A DNA stretch of 64,000 bases from Sanderia malayensis (Eukaryota; Cnidaria; Scyphozoa; Semaeostomeae; Pelagiidae), in contig RQOL01000466.1 of the NCBI GenBank assembly GCA_013076295.1, forward strand, positions 4,507,080-4,571,079, in the 5' to 3' direction. Position 1 is the first letter of the stretch, and each line of letters starts with the position of its first letter. The notes under the pieces were generated by a model that worked only from the letters and a program-made list of their open reading frames with translations, was not told the origin of the DNA and did no database searches. Positions 10,934-24,200 of this stretch are shown here, piece after piece. A program made the translations under genes and the position numbers.

Positions 10934-12723
10934 AAACCTGGTTGAATATTCGTCTAGACGCAGATTCACATTCGACGCAGATTCGACGCAGATTCACTTT
11001 AGATGCCTATAACTACGAAGAAGTAGAAAATACACCAGCAATGTTGCATATTATAGGCATCAGCATTAGCATGGGCATCATTTGAGCAAAAAACCAGGTT
11101 TCTATCTCTTACAGGGGGCCCGAGAAAACTCCGGATAGGCGTACCCCCATTTGAGCAAGTGAAGACTTTACGAGTCTCGCACAGTTTCAAGTATCCCGTA
11201 TACGGGATTAAAACTTCAAAACACACCAGCAATGTTGCATATTATAGGCATCACCATTACCATGGGCATCATTTGAGCAAAAAACCGAGTTTCTATCTCT
11301 TACAGGGGGCCCGAGAAAACTCCGGATAGGCGTACCCCCATTTGAGCAAGTGAAGACTTTACGAGTCTCGCACAGTTTCAAGTATCCCGTACGAGATTAA
11401 AACTTCAAAATACACCAGCAATGTTGCATATTATAGGCATCGCCATTACCATGGGCATCATTTGAGCAAAAAACCGAGTTTCTATCTCTTACAGGGGGCC
11501 CCAGAAAACTCCGGATAGGCGTACCCCCATTTGAGGAAGTGAAGACTTTTTTGAGTCTCGCACAGTTTCAAGTATCCCCGTACGAGATTAAAACTTCAAA
11601 ATACACCAGCAATGTTGCATATTATAGGCATCACCATTACCATGGGCATCATTTGAGCAAAAAACCGAGTTTCTATCTCTTACAGGGGGCCCGAGAAAAC
11701 TCCGGATAGGCGTACCCCCATTTGAGCAAGTGAAGACTTTACGAGTCTCGCACAGTTTCAAGTATCCCGTACGAGATTAAAACTTCAAAATAAACCAGCA
11801 ATGTTGTATATTTCAGGCATCACCATTAGCATCTGCATCATTTAAGCAAAAAACCGAGTTTCTATCTCTTACAGGGGGCCCGAGAAAACTCCGGATAGGA
11901 GCACCCCCATTTGAGGAAGTGAAGACATTGGAGACAACTCTCTCTTCACCCAGCAAGCACAAAGAACACATGCAGAAACCAAACTTTTTCTTTTTGTGTG
12001 GCATTGTTGAACTCGTAAACTCAGGCCAGAATGATTTCTATTATGAATATATCTATTTCTTGGCAAGATTATTAACCACGAGAGTGTCAAACGTCATTAG
12101 GAATATAGTGTCAAGAATTAACACTAATCAATATAACTTAGGGCCCGACCGGACCCCGACCCCCGGTGTGTGTTATTTCCTTGCGACAAAACAAAAAATA
12201 GAACCGACATTAAAATACCCAACACCAATTATGGTGTAATTTGAGGTTTTAATTCCGTACGGGATACTTGAAACTTTGCGAGACTGAAAAAAGTATTCAC
12301 TTCCTCAAATGGGGGTGCTCCTATCCGGAGTTTTCTCGGGCCCCCTGTAAGAGATAGAAACCTGGTTTTTTGCTCAAATGATGCCCATGGTAATGGTGAT
12401 GCCTATAATATGCAACATTGCTGGTGTATTTTGAAGTTTTAATCCCGTACGGGATACTTGAAACTGTGCGAGACTCGTAAAGTCTTCACTTCCTCAAATG
12501 GGGGTACGCCTATCCGGAGTTTTCTCAGGTACCCTGTAAGAGATAGAAACCTGGTTTTTTGCTCAAATGATGCCCATGGTAATGCTGATGCCTATAATAT
12601 GCAACATTGCTGGTGTATTTTCTACTTCTTCGTAGTTATAGGCATCTAAAGTGAATCTGCGTCGAATCTTCGTCGAATGTGAACCTGCGTCTAGACGAAT
12701 ATTCCACCAAGTTTTTTTTGGTC
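10934..12723. mobile_element. Foldback-like element with inverted arms of about 190-bp tandem repeats
   Basis: The left arm (10934 to about 11930) begins 'acctggttgaatattcgtct' and continues with five direct copies of a roughly 190-bp monomer. An anchor, 'atgttg', recurs at 11041, 11232, 11421, 11612 and 11801. The right arm (about 12241-12723) holds two copies in the opposite orientation and ends with the inverted outer sequence. A non-repetitive centre of about 310 bp (11930-12240) separates them. Each monomer has a small palindrome (cccgta[ta]cggg) and a GC-rich block around 'agggggcccgagaaaactcc'. Long inverted ends made of tandem repeats are the hallmark of foldback elements. Open frames in the array are by-products of the repeat. 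No transposase is visible. Confidence 0.7.
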
Positions 12724-13427
12724 TTCTTTCCAAACACACACAGGGAATGGAATTTTGGATTGGGGGGATGCTCCACTCCACGTTTTGCAAATGTGGGCGT
12801 GTTTGAAATCACGTGGTTTATTGTTCTTGTCACGTGACTAAAATTCACTTCCGGAAAAATTGGTCCTAGTTCAAATTCAAATTCATATAATTCAGCAACA
12901 ACTTACAATTTAAATACTGATACATTTTGTGATATATAGGCTACTTGTTAATTTACATGAAGGTTAAACAAGAAAGTTGCTTAGGACGCTGAAAGAACCG
13001 AAACGGTTTTCGAGCTCAGCGCCCTATTTAGAGCATATACTTGAGTTGAAGTTACTTAAGTTTTTACGCATACATAATACAATGTAGAACAAAGAGCAAA
13101 GCTATCAAAATTTGTGAATCCGTTTTAGAACACTTGTTGTGGTTGTCATGTTGATCGACAAGACTTTATGAGTAAATATTAAAGAAGAAAAACTCTTTTA
13201 TCTCATTATTATTACAGTTCCAAACCAAAATCATAAGAAGTAATCATAATTGTTTCGAAACTGTTTGTTGTTGTTGAGTTTGTTATTGTTGATCAATGTC
13301 CAAAGAGTAATTTTACAGCTTATATTTTGTTCACACTTTAATTTGATAATAGTCAATTAATAATTATTAATAATTAATCTAATAGTTGTTTACTGTTAAA
13401 GTTACTTGAGCTCTTGCAACCTTGCCA
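12724..13427. other. Intergenic, downstream of the GPCR
   Basis: This is AT-rich sequence between the foldback element and the GPCR stop codon. It should contain the 3' untranslated region of the minus-strand GPCR. I see no repeat or coding similarity. Confidence 0.4.
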
Positions 13428-14426
13428 TCAGGTGTTTGCTTGGGGCACAACAGCTGCTGTCGGCTGTCGGGATTGCATCGACCTCTCTCTTCTTCTCTCC
13501 AGGGCATGACGGCCCAAAAACAGGACAATTGGATTGAGCATTGGAGACAACATGACAGCATTGCCGGTCCAATAAGATGCAGCCGAGACCTTCTGAAGCG
13601 TGATGGCATTGGACACGTACAACAATGCGCAAATGAAAATGGGAATCCACGTAGATACTTCGATAGCGAGTAAGAGCATGACCAGCTTCATACCTTTCTT
13701 CATTCTCTGTGCCCTCCTTTTCACCATTGCCTCGTTGTTATCATTCGATGGTTCAGCGAGGACAATGGACATCTTTCTGAGCGAATAACAGTGAAGTGCA
13801 CAGATGGTGAGTAGAATCACTATTGCCTGGATGATCCAAACTTTGGAATCTGGAATGACGAATGCAACGAGAAGGGCCAGTGTCATCGAATAAATCCATA
13901 CCAGAGCCAATTTCAGGGCGATTGTCAACTTTTCTTGATCGCTGCCGGCATTTTGCAATGTCAGCTTGCGTAATTTGCCGGCCACCTCCGCTTGCTTCGT
14001 GGCAATGTTTGCCAGGGACAGCAAACTCACGTCCGTGAACGCGTAGAAAGCTGTGTATGTAACGGTCTTTGAGAGACAGACATTCAGCTTCAAGGAGCCG
14101 ATAGTCCTTGACGCGTAAATCAGGCTGCCCAGGGTGAGATCAGCGATAAATATGTTCAGCAGCATAGCACTGAAAGATGTGAAGCGTTCCTTCTTCATGA
14201 TAATTCTGACAGCCACGGCATTGAGCAGTGTTGAAACGAGAAATACGACTATCCAGCCAATCGCTAAGCTGTAAGAAGGGGCAAAATGATAATAAATCCT
14301 ACTTAACTGGTACAGGCAACTACTGTTCGTGTAGTTGAGAGATGATCCGTTGTTAGCAGTGCCAGCCAAGCTGGAATTCATGGCGAAGCTTTGAAGTTGT
14401 TGTGAAGCATTGACCTGCGTCATCAT
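13428..14426 (-). CDS. Rhodopsin-like (class A) G-protein-coupled receptor, orphan
   Basis: This is an intronless frame of 332 residues. The N-terminus has several N-glycosylation sequons (NAS, NSS, NGS, NYT). Seven hydrophobic segments lie at about 53-76, 86-108, 118-142, 168-192, 194-216, 245-270 and 282-304. Class A landmarks are Asn69 in helix 1, Asp96 in helix 2 (NIFIADLTLG), Cys117 before helix 3, Trp260-x-Pro262 in helix 6 (STWIPI), and Asn298-Pro299 in helix 7. The cytoplasmic end of helix 3 lacks the Asp-Arg-Tyr motif (it reads around IATKQ). The helix 7 motif is NPIVL rather than NPxxY. I see no Cys in extracellular loop 2 to pair with Cys117. The third cytoplasmic loop and tail are Arg/Lys-rich. 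Intronless divergent receptors of this kind are numerous in cnidarians; the ligand cannot be inferred. Either of two adjacent Met codons could be the start. Confidence 0.85.
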   Translation of the reverse strand: MMTQVNASQQLQSFAMNSSLAGTANNGSSLNYTNSSCLYQLSRIYYHFAPSYSLAIGWIVVFLVSTLLNAVAVRIIMKKERFTSFSAMLLNIFIADLTLGSLIYASRTIGSLKLNVCLSKTVTYTAFYAFTDVSLLSLANIATKQAEVAGKLRKLTLQNAGSDQEKLTIALKLALVWIYSMTLALLVAFVIPDSKVWIIQAIVILLTICALHCYSLRKMSIVLAEPSNDNNEAMVKRRAQRMKKGMKLVMLLLAIEVSTWIPIFICALLYVSNAITLQKVSAASYWTGNAVMLSPMLNPIVLFLGRHALERRRERSMQSRQPTAAVVPQANT

Positions 14427-15299
14427 GCTACAAGATACTCTTCAGCTTTCATTTTCCTTTTCAATGTATCCAATGATACCTGCAGCTTTCCTTCACAGCA
14501 ACCCCAACGACTTTCCCCGGCTTTTTTTCACAACAAGTCCAGCGACTTCTTTTCACGGAAAAATAGCGATAATACTTCTTCACATGCTGGCAATGACGAC
14601 GGCAAAAATCTGTTACCTTGGCCAATAATCCATTCTCACACACTCACACCCCTGATATCTTATTCTGTTGCAACTGAAAAACATATGGCATTATGGCTTA
14701 TCAGTGTCCGATCAGTTTCCGATCACAAAATCAGATATTTTCCGACTGTAACTCAGAAAGTGCGCTCTGTTCAAAACTTGCAGATAATTCCCCCTTCTTA
14801 GCAGGTAATTCCCCCTCCAACGCTTATAATCGTCCACTGCACAGAAGCACAGAATTAATCCCAGACAAAAAAGCGTTTACCAGCGAATAGTGCCAAGTGC
14901 ATGGGAAAGGAACAGATAAAACAGTACACAAAACAGCTTTGGAAAGCTTGATGAGAGAATTTTATACAGCTACATAAATAAATTACAAGAGTTCAATTCG
15001 TTCTTAATCACTGACGCGCGTGCCACGGGATTATCATCTCTAAATGCAATGCCATGTGTTTTGATAAATAAGTTTTTAGGTCAAGCTCTGATATCAACGA
15101 TCTCAATAGCCTATGCCGAAAAGTTGTGGTTGCAATTGATTTTGATAAGAGAAAGTACGATGCTTCGTAAAACAAGCCCTTAATCTGATGTATACCATGC
15201 TTCTGCACCTGTCTCATATTTGAACGCCAAAGTGCATTATGGGTCCCGGTGACGTAATTGATACAGTACGTACATAAATATATACAAATATATCCGTAT
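14427..15299. other. Intergenic between the GPCR and the semaphorin gene
   Basis: Both neighbours are on the minus strand, so this holds the GPCR promoter side and the 3' end of the semaphorin transcript. Only short open frames without similarity are seen. Nothing else stands out. Confidence 0.4.
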
Positions 15300-18200
15300 T
15301 TAGAACGAGGTTATTCCAATGTCATAATCCATATCTTCGCCAAACATTTTTAATTTACCGTTCGATGGTGATTTGTTAGTTGTTTTAAAAGCAACTCCTA
15401 CAACCACGGATCTGTCTAAATTAATTGGCACCACGGGCTTGTTATTGTCAATTGAGCTGTCACTGCTATCACTGCTCAACGGTCTCTTTTCAGTGTCAGT
15501 TTTGTTTTCGTGTCTCTGCTCAATCACTCGCAAAGGCAACTGAGTAACGTCTTCTGGTGCATACTTTCTATCCTTCCAAGCAGCGCCGTTCCTTTTCCGC
15601 TTTCGTTTCACCACACAGTACAAGACGGTAAAACAAAGTACCAAACATGGCAATATGGAGCCAGCCACAGCTATTATCATGTCACTGAGTTTGAAACCTT
15701 GTTGCCCAGTTCGACTGCTATCAGATCCTGTGTGAGGCACCGATGTGAAAATAACACCTAGAAATTGTGAAGAATTACTTTGATATATCTTTTTGCGCAC
15801 GCTGTCTGAACCACAACATGCTCCAAAAAAGAATTTGTGACTTTCTAGTCCAAGTTCCACAGAAACTGGCCATGGGGTAAAAAACGCAACAATTTCCAGC
15901 CAGAGCTGTAGGCCAATAGGGCTATAGGTTAAGGATTGCATGAAATTTTGAAAACTTCGCCTCCATTTGTGATTGAACAAATAACAATAGTGAATTCTAA
16001 GAAAATCTTGGCTTACCTGTTCCCGATTGACCTTTGGATTTCTTATTGTTTTTGCACAGACAAGTTCTGTTTTGTATCTGATCTCTAGGACAACCTTTTT
16101 TGTTTCCACAGCTACTGAAACAGGTCTTCACACGAAACTGGATACCAAGGGAGACAGATTTACCCTCTTCCAAAAAGCAAATGCAGTTACTCCATAAACC
16201 CTCAATAGCTTTATCTACATTGAAATAATAACAATGAAATGTTTATTAGAAGTAAAGAGAAACAACAAAAAACACAAAGGACTACTTGCAACAATGAAAG
16301 TGGCCTGACAGGTAGCTCACTGGAAGGTTGCTGTATGCAATTGGCAATCAAAAGATCCATGTTGTCATTATATAAGGCATTGGAAGAATTAAAAACGTTT
16401 TTGCCTTGAATACATATCCAAGAATTTGATTTTGAGATTGTAAGTAAAGAAAAAAGATCTTGCTACCCTTCAGCAGTAAATTCAAAAACCCTAAAGCAGA
16501 AATTTATCTGCATAGCTTCATGGTGATTGGCCAAAAGCAATCTGCTTTCGTCAACGTGGGCATACAAACACTGGAGGGGTTAATTATTTAATAAATAAAT
16601 TAGTAGACCTCGAATAAATCCCAAAATTAGAGATTCTGTGCCTATAGCTGAATGACGGGAAAGATGGGGGTAATGCGACAACATGTGCAATGATACTCCA
16701 TGTATACATTGGTAAGAGAAACAACTAACCGATAACTTACGAATGCAGGAATTCGATACTGGCTTGGCACTGCATTTTTGACATTCACGTCGATCACCAA
16801 TACAGGGAAGTCCACCGCGCTTTGGTGATGGTTTGCTGCATTGTCGTTCCCTTGTCCGGAAACCAGAGCCACACGAATCGTGGTCACAAACGGACCACTG
16901 CGACCACAGGGACCAGCCACCGTCCACCACGCCCTTTGACAACCAAGAGATTTTGTCACTGATACTAGTAACTGGCAAGAAAAAAATGAAAGGGGATATT
17001 TTTGGATCTTAGTACGTTGATTATTCCAATCAAGCGCAAAACAAAAAAAGGATATAATATTTGAGCCTACCAGAACAGTTGCTTATCTGAATACTGTTGC
17101 CATCGCAGTCGCTGTCACTGCATGTTCTGCATCGTCTCCTCCTGCATCGGCAATACCTGCCACTGGTCCTTTCATCTTCGCATACGTTCCAATGGGACCA
17201 CGGAGACCAATAACCTTAGATTAAAATGCATCAGCTTTGATTATCAATATAACTATGTGAACATAAGGTCTTGATTGAAGGAGAAGTAGAAGGTGTTAGA
17301 GGAAGAGGAAGACCGAGCAGGTAAGACGAATTGAAGAAGTGGAGCGGAGAGGCAGAAGAGCAGCGAAGGATAGGCAGTTGTGGTGGAAGCTGGAGCAAGA
17401 TTCGGTGCGCCCAGAGCCTTGGCGGCTGCGGTAAAAGAAAGAAAGAAAATTTAATTATGAAAAAAGACAAGCAAGATAAATAAACACATTTTTTATAAGG
17501 AATCTATCTCCCTGGTTCTAAAAATATCTTCTTTTGGGACCTCATTTTACGAATTTTATCTTTAGTGGTATTAAGTTCCTCAAACTTTTGGGCCCACATA
17601 TACAATGGGGATTCCCAGACAATGTGGTCTGCAAAGATAGTCATATAAAATATCGACAAAATTCTTTTTTGCACAATAATCACAGGGATCTGCTCGAGAG
17701 AACAAAATTGTTTTAGGGGGAGTGGGGGTTGAATAAAGCCCACAAAAAAGAAAGTTTATGGGTTGATAGCCTCTTTTTGTAATTTTACAAGTTTCCCAAG
17801 GGCTTTGCCCCCTGTTATAGGATCCTGATAAGGATCCTGATGTTACGAGGATATTAGCTACTTATCGTTATCATCATCAAATACTACGCTAGTATTTATT
17901 GTTATTATTATCAAATTTTTATGCAGTAATCATTGTTATCAGTATTTTCATCATACAACTTGAATCGATATGCCATCATTTGTGAGAAAATATCAGTCGA
18001 TCCGCCTCTGCTGTGAATTCATATTCGTGACCCAGCGCAAGATCCAAAAACACATGTCGCTAATTCTCAAATGTATAAAATTTATAACCTTCATCTCATC
18101 AGACAGACTAGAATAGACAATTATAGTCTATTATAGTCTGTCTATGAGTATTATAGTCGGTTTGATGATTGCGAAAGCATGAAACTCCGAGTAACAGAGA

Positions 18201-21200
18201 AGCAGTCTACTTTCTTGCATCTGCTCTATTAATGCTCTGTACTTCTATACATCGAGCGCACTGTGATGTCAGTATAGACTACACGCATCTATAAATATAA
18301 TCATCATCTCGTGCATATTTTGTTTGCAGATTGTATGGCTTGCCTTATTTAGGCATTATATATTTTTGAAAAATCATCCCTCTTCAATTAAATAGCCCTT
18401 GTTTTACTCAGATCTAACGTTTCGTAGCCTCCCTACCTGCTTTTCTATTGTACTTTTGGAGCAAAAGTATATTGTATCACATGATTCAAAATGGTGTCCA
18501 GAAGAAGGTAATGGCCACAGCAAAGAAATTTACACAACAATATCCAGATATCAAACGGGGTTCGAAGACGCATTTCTTTGGCAGAAATATTCTCAAATTT
18601 TCTGTGGCCCATGGCCACTTCGGGACGCCTTGTTGAACAGGACCGTCGGGTAGGTGGTTTGGCAGGGGGGGGTTTAATGTTTTAAGTTTGCCGACAAAAG
18701 GGCATGGTCAGTGGGTGTGATCATTGAACTTGATTATGCCTGAAAGTTGTGTTTCTTTATCCGATCTCTGTCTTGACTAAATTTTGATGAGAACTCTTCT
18801 CGTTTATTCATGCTAGCTGTTACTATTTAAGTGTATTTATATCTTCGAAGTATACTCCGAAGATAACAAATCTTGTTTTTGCGTTGCGGTGTTCTTACAT
18901 TAAATATTTAATATGTCTTCGGCCCAAAGACAAAATTTGTCCAACGCAAATTTGCAGCAGTAGCTTTTCCTTCTCTTTTTAAATATAACATTTTTATTGT
19001 GATTTCATTCATTTGTCGACTTTATTTGTTTTAAAAGCTCGCAATAACGAAATGGCGTGAACAGCAGAGCACTGACAAATTATTGAGCAGAGATTAACCC
19101 AAAGCTTTCCAATTTTCCGAAAAAAGCATATTTTTTATATTTGAGCTTCACTTGCCGACAGATGCTTTTTTCATGAGGTGTCACACCCCCCCCCCCCCAT
19201 AGCGACGGCCCCGATGTTGAATCAAAAGATGCAATAATCTTGCTCTAATGCAGCGTTGCGCAACAAAATTCAACTCAAAAGGATGTTTGGGAAAGGATTA
19301 AAAATCATTAACGAGTTGGAGCATGATAAATTTATACATAAGTTTACCTTTTCTGGTTGGACATTTCTCAAGGTCTTGCAAAAGATTACCAGACGCTAGT
19401 TTTTTGTCATCTGTTCTGTAGAGACAAGAAAGGCCGAAATTCTCAAAATAGGCAACATAGTTACATCATCAGTTAAGTTGTGAAGCGAAGAAATCAAGTG
19501 CTTGTTATTGCTTATTGCCTACAGAAAATCTTAATGTACGAAATGAAAAGTATGAGGTACAGTTAAAACTCGCATGAGAAGAATAAAAGAAACAATAGCC
19601 AATTGTGCTTGAACAATAGAACATACAATAGCCAATTGTGCTTGAACAATAGACTGGATGTGAAATTCACAGGTTCTCACATGCGGGTTTTTACTGTATT
19701 GGATTGGAGGACTCTCCACAATCGTTACCAATGGACTTTGAAATAATCATCAGATAATGTAAAGAGATGAAACAAAACTCACATATTTACTAAGGACATG
19801 CACTTTCTCTCACTGACAACCCAGCCGCATCTCGGATGGCGCGCTTCAAGGCACAAACTGCAAAAAACATTTATGCAAATCAAAGAGCTTTTAGAATATA
19901 GCATAGCATAACATAGAATCATTAAGGATAAGAATAGACCAGTGATAAGATAGGGAATAAGAAACAATAAGAGCTTCTCGGTATATAAATAGAATTCTTC
20001 TTGTAGATTTTACGCAGGTAAAACAAAACCAGGAGTAAATCCTTGTGCAGAGGAAGGGTATAAAGACAAACAACATCTGTTGGGAACAAATAAAATAACG
20101 CCCACCTTTGATTTGTGTATCGAAAACAAATATCCAGGGAGAGTTTGATGACTCTATCATCAGTACTGATAAATAACTGTTGCTGTAAGGTAAGACGTGT
20201 ATGCCTTTGAACAATACGAACACAGTTAAGTGTGTTACAAATGTACACAAGAGAATTAGCTTCGTCTATTAGGTCACCTTTTCTTTCCATAACTTGAGTC
20301 TTTTTATTTTCCCCTTACTCTTATCCTGGAAAGCAAAAAGAAAAAAGTGACATCGCAACACCCCAGTTTTATGATGAATACCATTTGAAAAGCAATAGGA
20401 AACGTGCTTTGATCGGGGGGTGATGGTGGGTACAGTTATGCACATAAAAATGTAATGGCGACTAGGCTCTTCATGGCTACCTCAAATAAGTGAATCTCTT
20501 CCACTGCGCATGTCATCTTTCTTGCACTGTTTAAATGAAGTACTAAAATGGTTCCTTGTTCTGCAAAAAACAAAAAGAAAGATTTATTTTCTCAAAACGT
20601 GGTATTCTATAGAATAAAATTACGCAAAAGCTGGATTATGCTTCACAATGAACGGGAAAATGCAAGAAAAGCAAGCAGTGAACCAACCTGTTGCAATGTA
20701 AGCCAAGACATGGCTTTCCTTGCCATCTCTCTCAATAACATCCACAGCAATGTCAATAAAACTACAATCAAACAATGCCATACATGAGAATTACAAAATA
20801 AACGTAATACACACAACTCCAAGTAACATACACGATGTCTTCTTTAAATAGTCACATAGCAACTTGTGCAGATTAGTGTTGAACAAAACGGATCAGTGTT
20901 ATATTGCATTTGGACTCTAATTCTCTAATCACGCCTAAGTTTTATCCCGTATAGACTTCCTATAACTACAAGTAAGAGAAATCCAGTTTTATTTGTCTGC
21001 TCTATTAGCGTAAGCGAAATAAACCGCATACAAATATAATCGAGTGAAAAATCAATCCTCCATTTTTGCACAGGAAGATTTATCTAATTTATGCAATTAT
21101 CTTTGAAAAGCAGGATAGGCTATGGATAAAACCAGTCTTCCTTGCACTATTAGCTACACCGAACTAATTTATTGGATTCACTTTACCAGATGAATATCGC

Positions 21201-24200
21201 TACAGACAAAACGAAATTAACCAGGAATGTGTTTTTGTTTGTCTGTGTGATTGTCATGATAAGAATACAAGTTTATCTCATCCCATATAAATAACTTGAT
21301 TTGCAAAAGATAAGATTAACAAAGCAACGTGGTATATGTCAAATACCCACATCAGCAGTAATGCTGCTCAAGCCCGTGCCTGGCCTGCGTAAACAAATGA
21401 ATAACATTTCCTGTAAATGATGACTGTAGCGCAGTGTTGATTGGACAAACAAAACAACAACTAGAACAGCGTTAACAAGAACATGTATCTCTCAAAACGT
21501 CACACTCATAAACAATCCTGTTCATGACATGATAAACTTCTATTCTTATTCAAATGAAATCACCCCATCCATATTGCATTACGACGCTTAATGCAAAGAA
21601 TATAAACAAAACAATACCGCCCACCTTTCCAGAATTCTGTAGAACGAAAACCCAACAGCAGCTTTCATGTTTTCATACATCAAGATGTAGCGATAGGAGT
21701 CCGCCAACGCCTTTCCTGTCATGAAATTGGTAGGCTGCTTTCCAGGCTGGACTGTTTCATTGTAAGCTTCCATCGAGTACTTCTTCAGGCTTGTCGGAGT
21801 GACAGTGCACTGTTAACGAAAACAGGAAACCAACCATCAATCCTACTATGGGCATTATGGAATACATGTATGATAGCATAGAAATAGATGCACAGGGCTA
21901 TCTTCATTCCACGCAACAGTTCGCTGTGTAGTCGGTTACAACCCATTGAATGGATATTTTTTCAGCCCACCCACCTTTGAAAAATGCTTCGGGTTTTTCA
22001 CCCGCGTCCAAGTACTGTCAGTTGTCTTTTGATGAAGAAAATCGCCATCGAAAATTCTCTCAAGATCCTCAAGGGAAAACACGCACATGGCAGAGGCCTT
22101 GATGCTCCGGCTGAAAAAACCAACAAATAAAGCGACAAATAAGTATGAAGTTGTAATTAGTTTAATTAGACGAGGGATAAACAATAACAATTCACAAGAA
22201 GATCACGGTCGATTGAACATTGTTCTAACAGTCTTTTCAAGCACAACAAATTCGGAATGTATTGTAACGATTACCCTGGGTACCAGAGCCTCAATCGAAA
22301 AAAGGAAACAACGGAAACAAAGAAGGGGGAAGGGAATTTTTTTCCTTATTTTTCTCCTCCCCCCGCTCCTTCTTTGTTTCCGTTTTTCGATTGAGGCTCT
22401 GGTACCCAGGGTATGCAACGATATGTATCTTTTTACCTCGAAGTCTCAAATATTCCATAAAAATTCTTTGTCTCTTTCTTCCACGTCATTGTTTCTGGAA
22501 TAAAAGAAAGAATTTTGAGGCAACGAAAAGTGGAAAATTCAACGGCGTGTCTCAGTTTCAAACACTATATGACGTCAATGGAAAGGGGTCTATTGGTTTA
22601 GCAGAAATACGCGCGTTTACTTACTGAGGATGTTAAATGTGACATCCTCGTAACCTTTCACGGTGCATTCTAGACGGGTTTTTCTAAAAGTTGTCCATTG
22701 ATACTCCAGTATATGCATTGATCCACCATTGTCATTCTGTGGAAAAATGTTACACGTAGGACTTCAAAAACATGATAGTACGACAAAATATACCAGCTTC
22801 ATTCCATGCGTTTGAAAAAATAATTGCAAAGTTAATTAAAGTACGAATGAGAACTATTGTCTTTGTTAATTTACCTGACAAACTCTGGCAACAGTGGCAT
22901 GGATTCGCTGTATCAGATAAAATAACTATTATCACAATCAAAATTAATAAAAATAACATAAAAATAAAAATATCTGTTTGGTATAAATCAAGCAGCTGAA
23001 AACTTTTGATATATATTGTAAGTTGTGCCGTTATTTTAGCAAATCTACCTCTAGATCTAGTTTTGGGAAAGCTAGACTTATTATATTGCGTCTGTGTGCT
23101 TCCCTCCTTACTTGGTCATACGTTTGCTCCTTCGCGTTTACCTGAGATCGTTCCATCGCAGCTTCGTTAAAGAAAATATACACGCTTGGATCAATTGCAA
23201 AGCTTGCTTTGAAATCTGGATCTACGAGGGAAAATATGACGATATTTATTATTTATGTACGGCTTGGTGGACCATGTATTTCTTGATAAGAGGTGACGTG
23301 ACTTCTGAACAGACACAACACAACAGACGCAATCGACATCAAACGACTTACTTTTGAAAATGACCAAACTGTACAGGTTTGTATTAATTGGCTCCCAGGA
23401 TGTCTTCCTCTTGTCCAAATATGTTCCCCTGATTACAGGCCCCCGGCCATTCCTGTCCATAAAAGTACTTGACACCAATTCGTTCAATCCTTTGAAGAGA
23501 AGAGTAAAATCATGATGATAAATACGAGTGCAGAAATAAAATGAAAAATAAAACTGGTAAAACAACTTGATGCCATAAAACAGTGCTTTTATAAATAATT
23601 CTTCGAATAGACAATAATGGCCACAAAGATTTAACATACGTGAAAATACAGCAACTGGTCTTAAATCGGGCAACATTGAGCATTGCCCCCGTGCATCCTT
23701 ATTAGCTTCAACTACAAAGCCAGGGTCGTCAAGCTTTGTGATGTTATAAACTGGGTTCATTGAGTTCGTTCCACATATGAATAGTCTGTTCTTGAACGGT
23801 TTGATCAGTTGAATGTAGTTCTGGCAGTTTCTCTGACAAATCAAGACAGAAACATACCGTAAATCCTCAAATAAGCCCCCACCTTCGAATAAGCCCTCCC
23901 CTCGAGTAAGCCCCCATCCTGATAATCATTTGCAAGGGTATTGACCCCAAGTATCGAGATGTTGAAGTTGTTTGTGAATGTATTGCAAATAACAGCAAAT
24001 TTAAACCAATAACTTCATTTATTGGCTGCATCGTATAGCTTTTATTTTGCTTAATATTGAACAATAATCTGAATAAAATTTCGTTTTTGCAAATAAGCCC
24101 CCGGGGGCTTATTCGAGGATTTACGGTACGTTTTTTAGTACGTGATGGGCAACAATTAATATAAAGCTGAACATCAACCAAGCCATGAGAGTCCCATCAT

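Noticed and set aside
10999..12848. Several similar open frames within the repeat array
   Set aside because: They are reading-frame by-products of the 190-bp monomers, with no conserved start and frame changes between copies.
18399..18653. Plus-strand open frames in a semaphorin intron
   Set aside because: No recognisable domain and no supporting splice or repeat context.
22087..22503. Basic open frames with the same 'GTRASIEKRK' peptide on both strands
   Set aside because: The identical peptide on both strands is a consequence of the perfect-ended hairpin MITE at 22272-22413.
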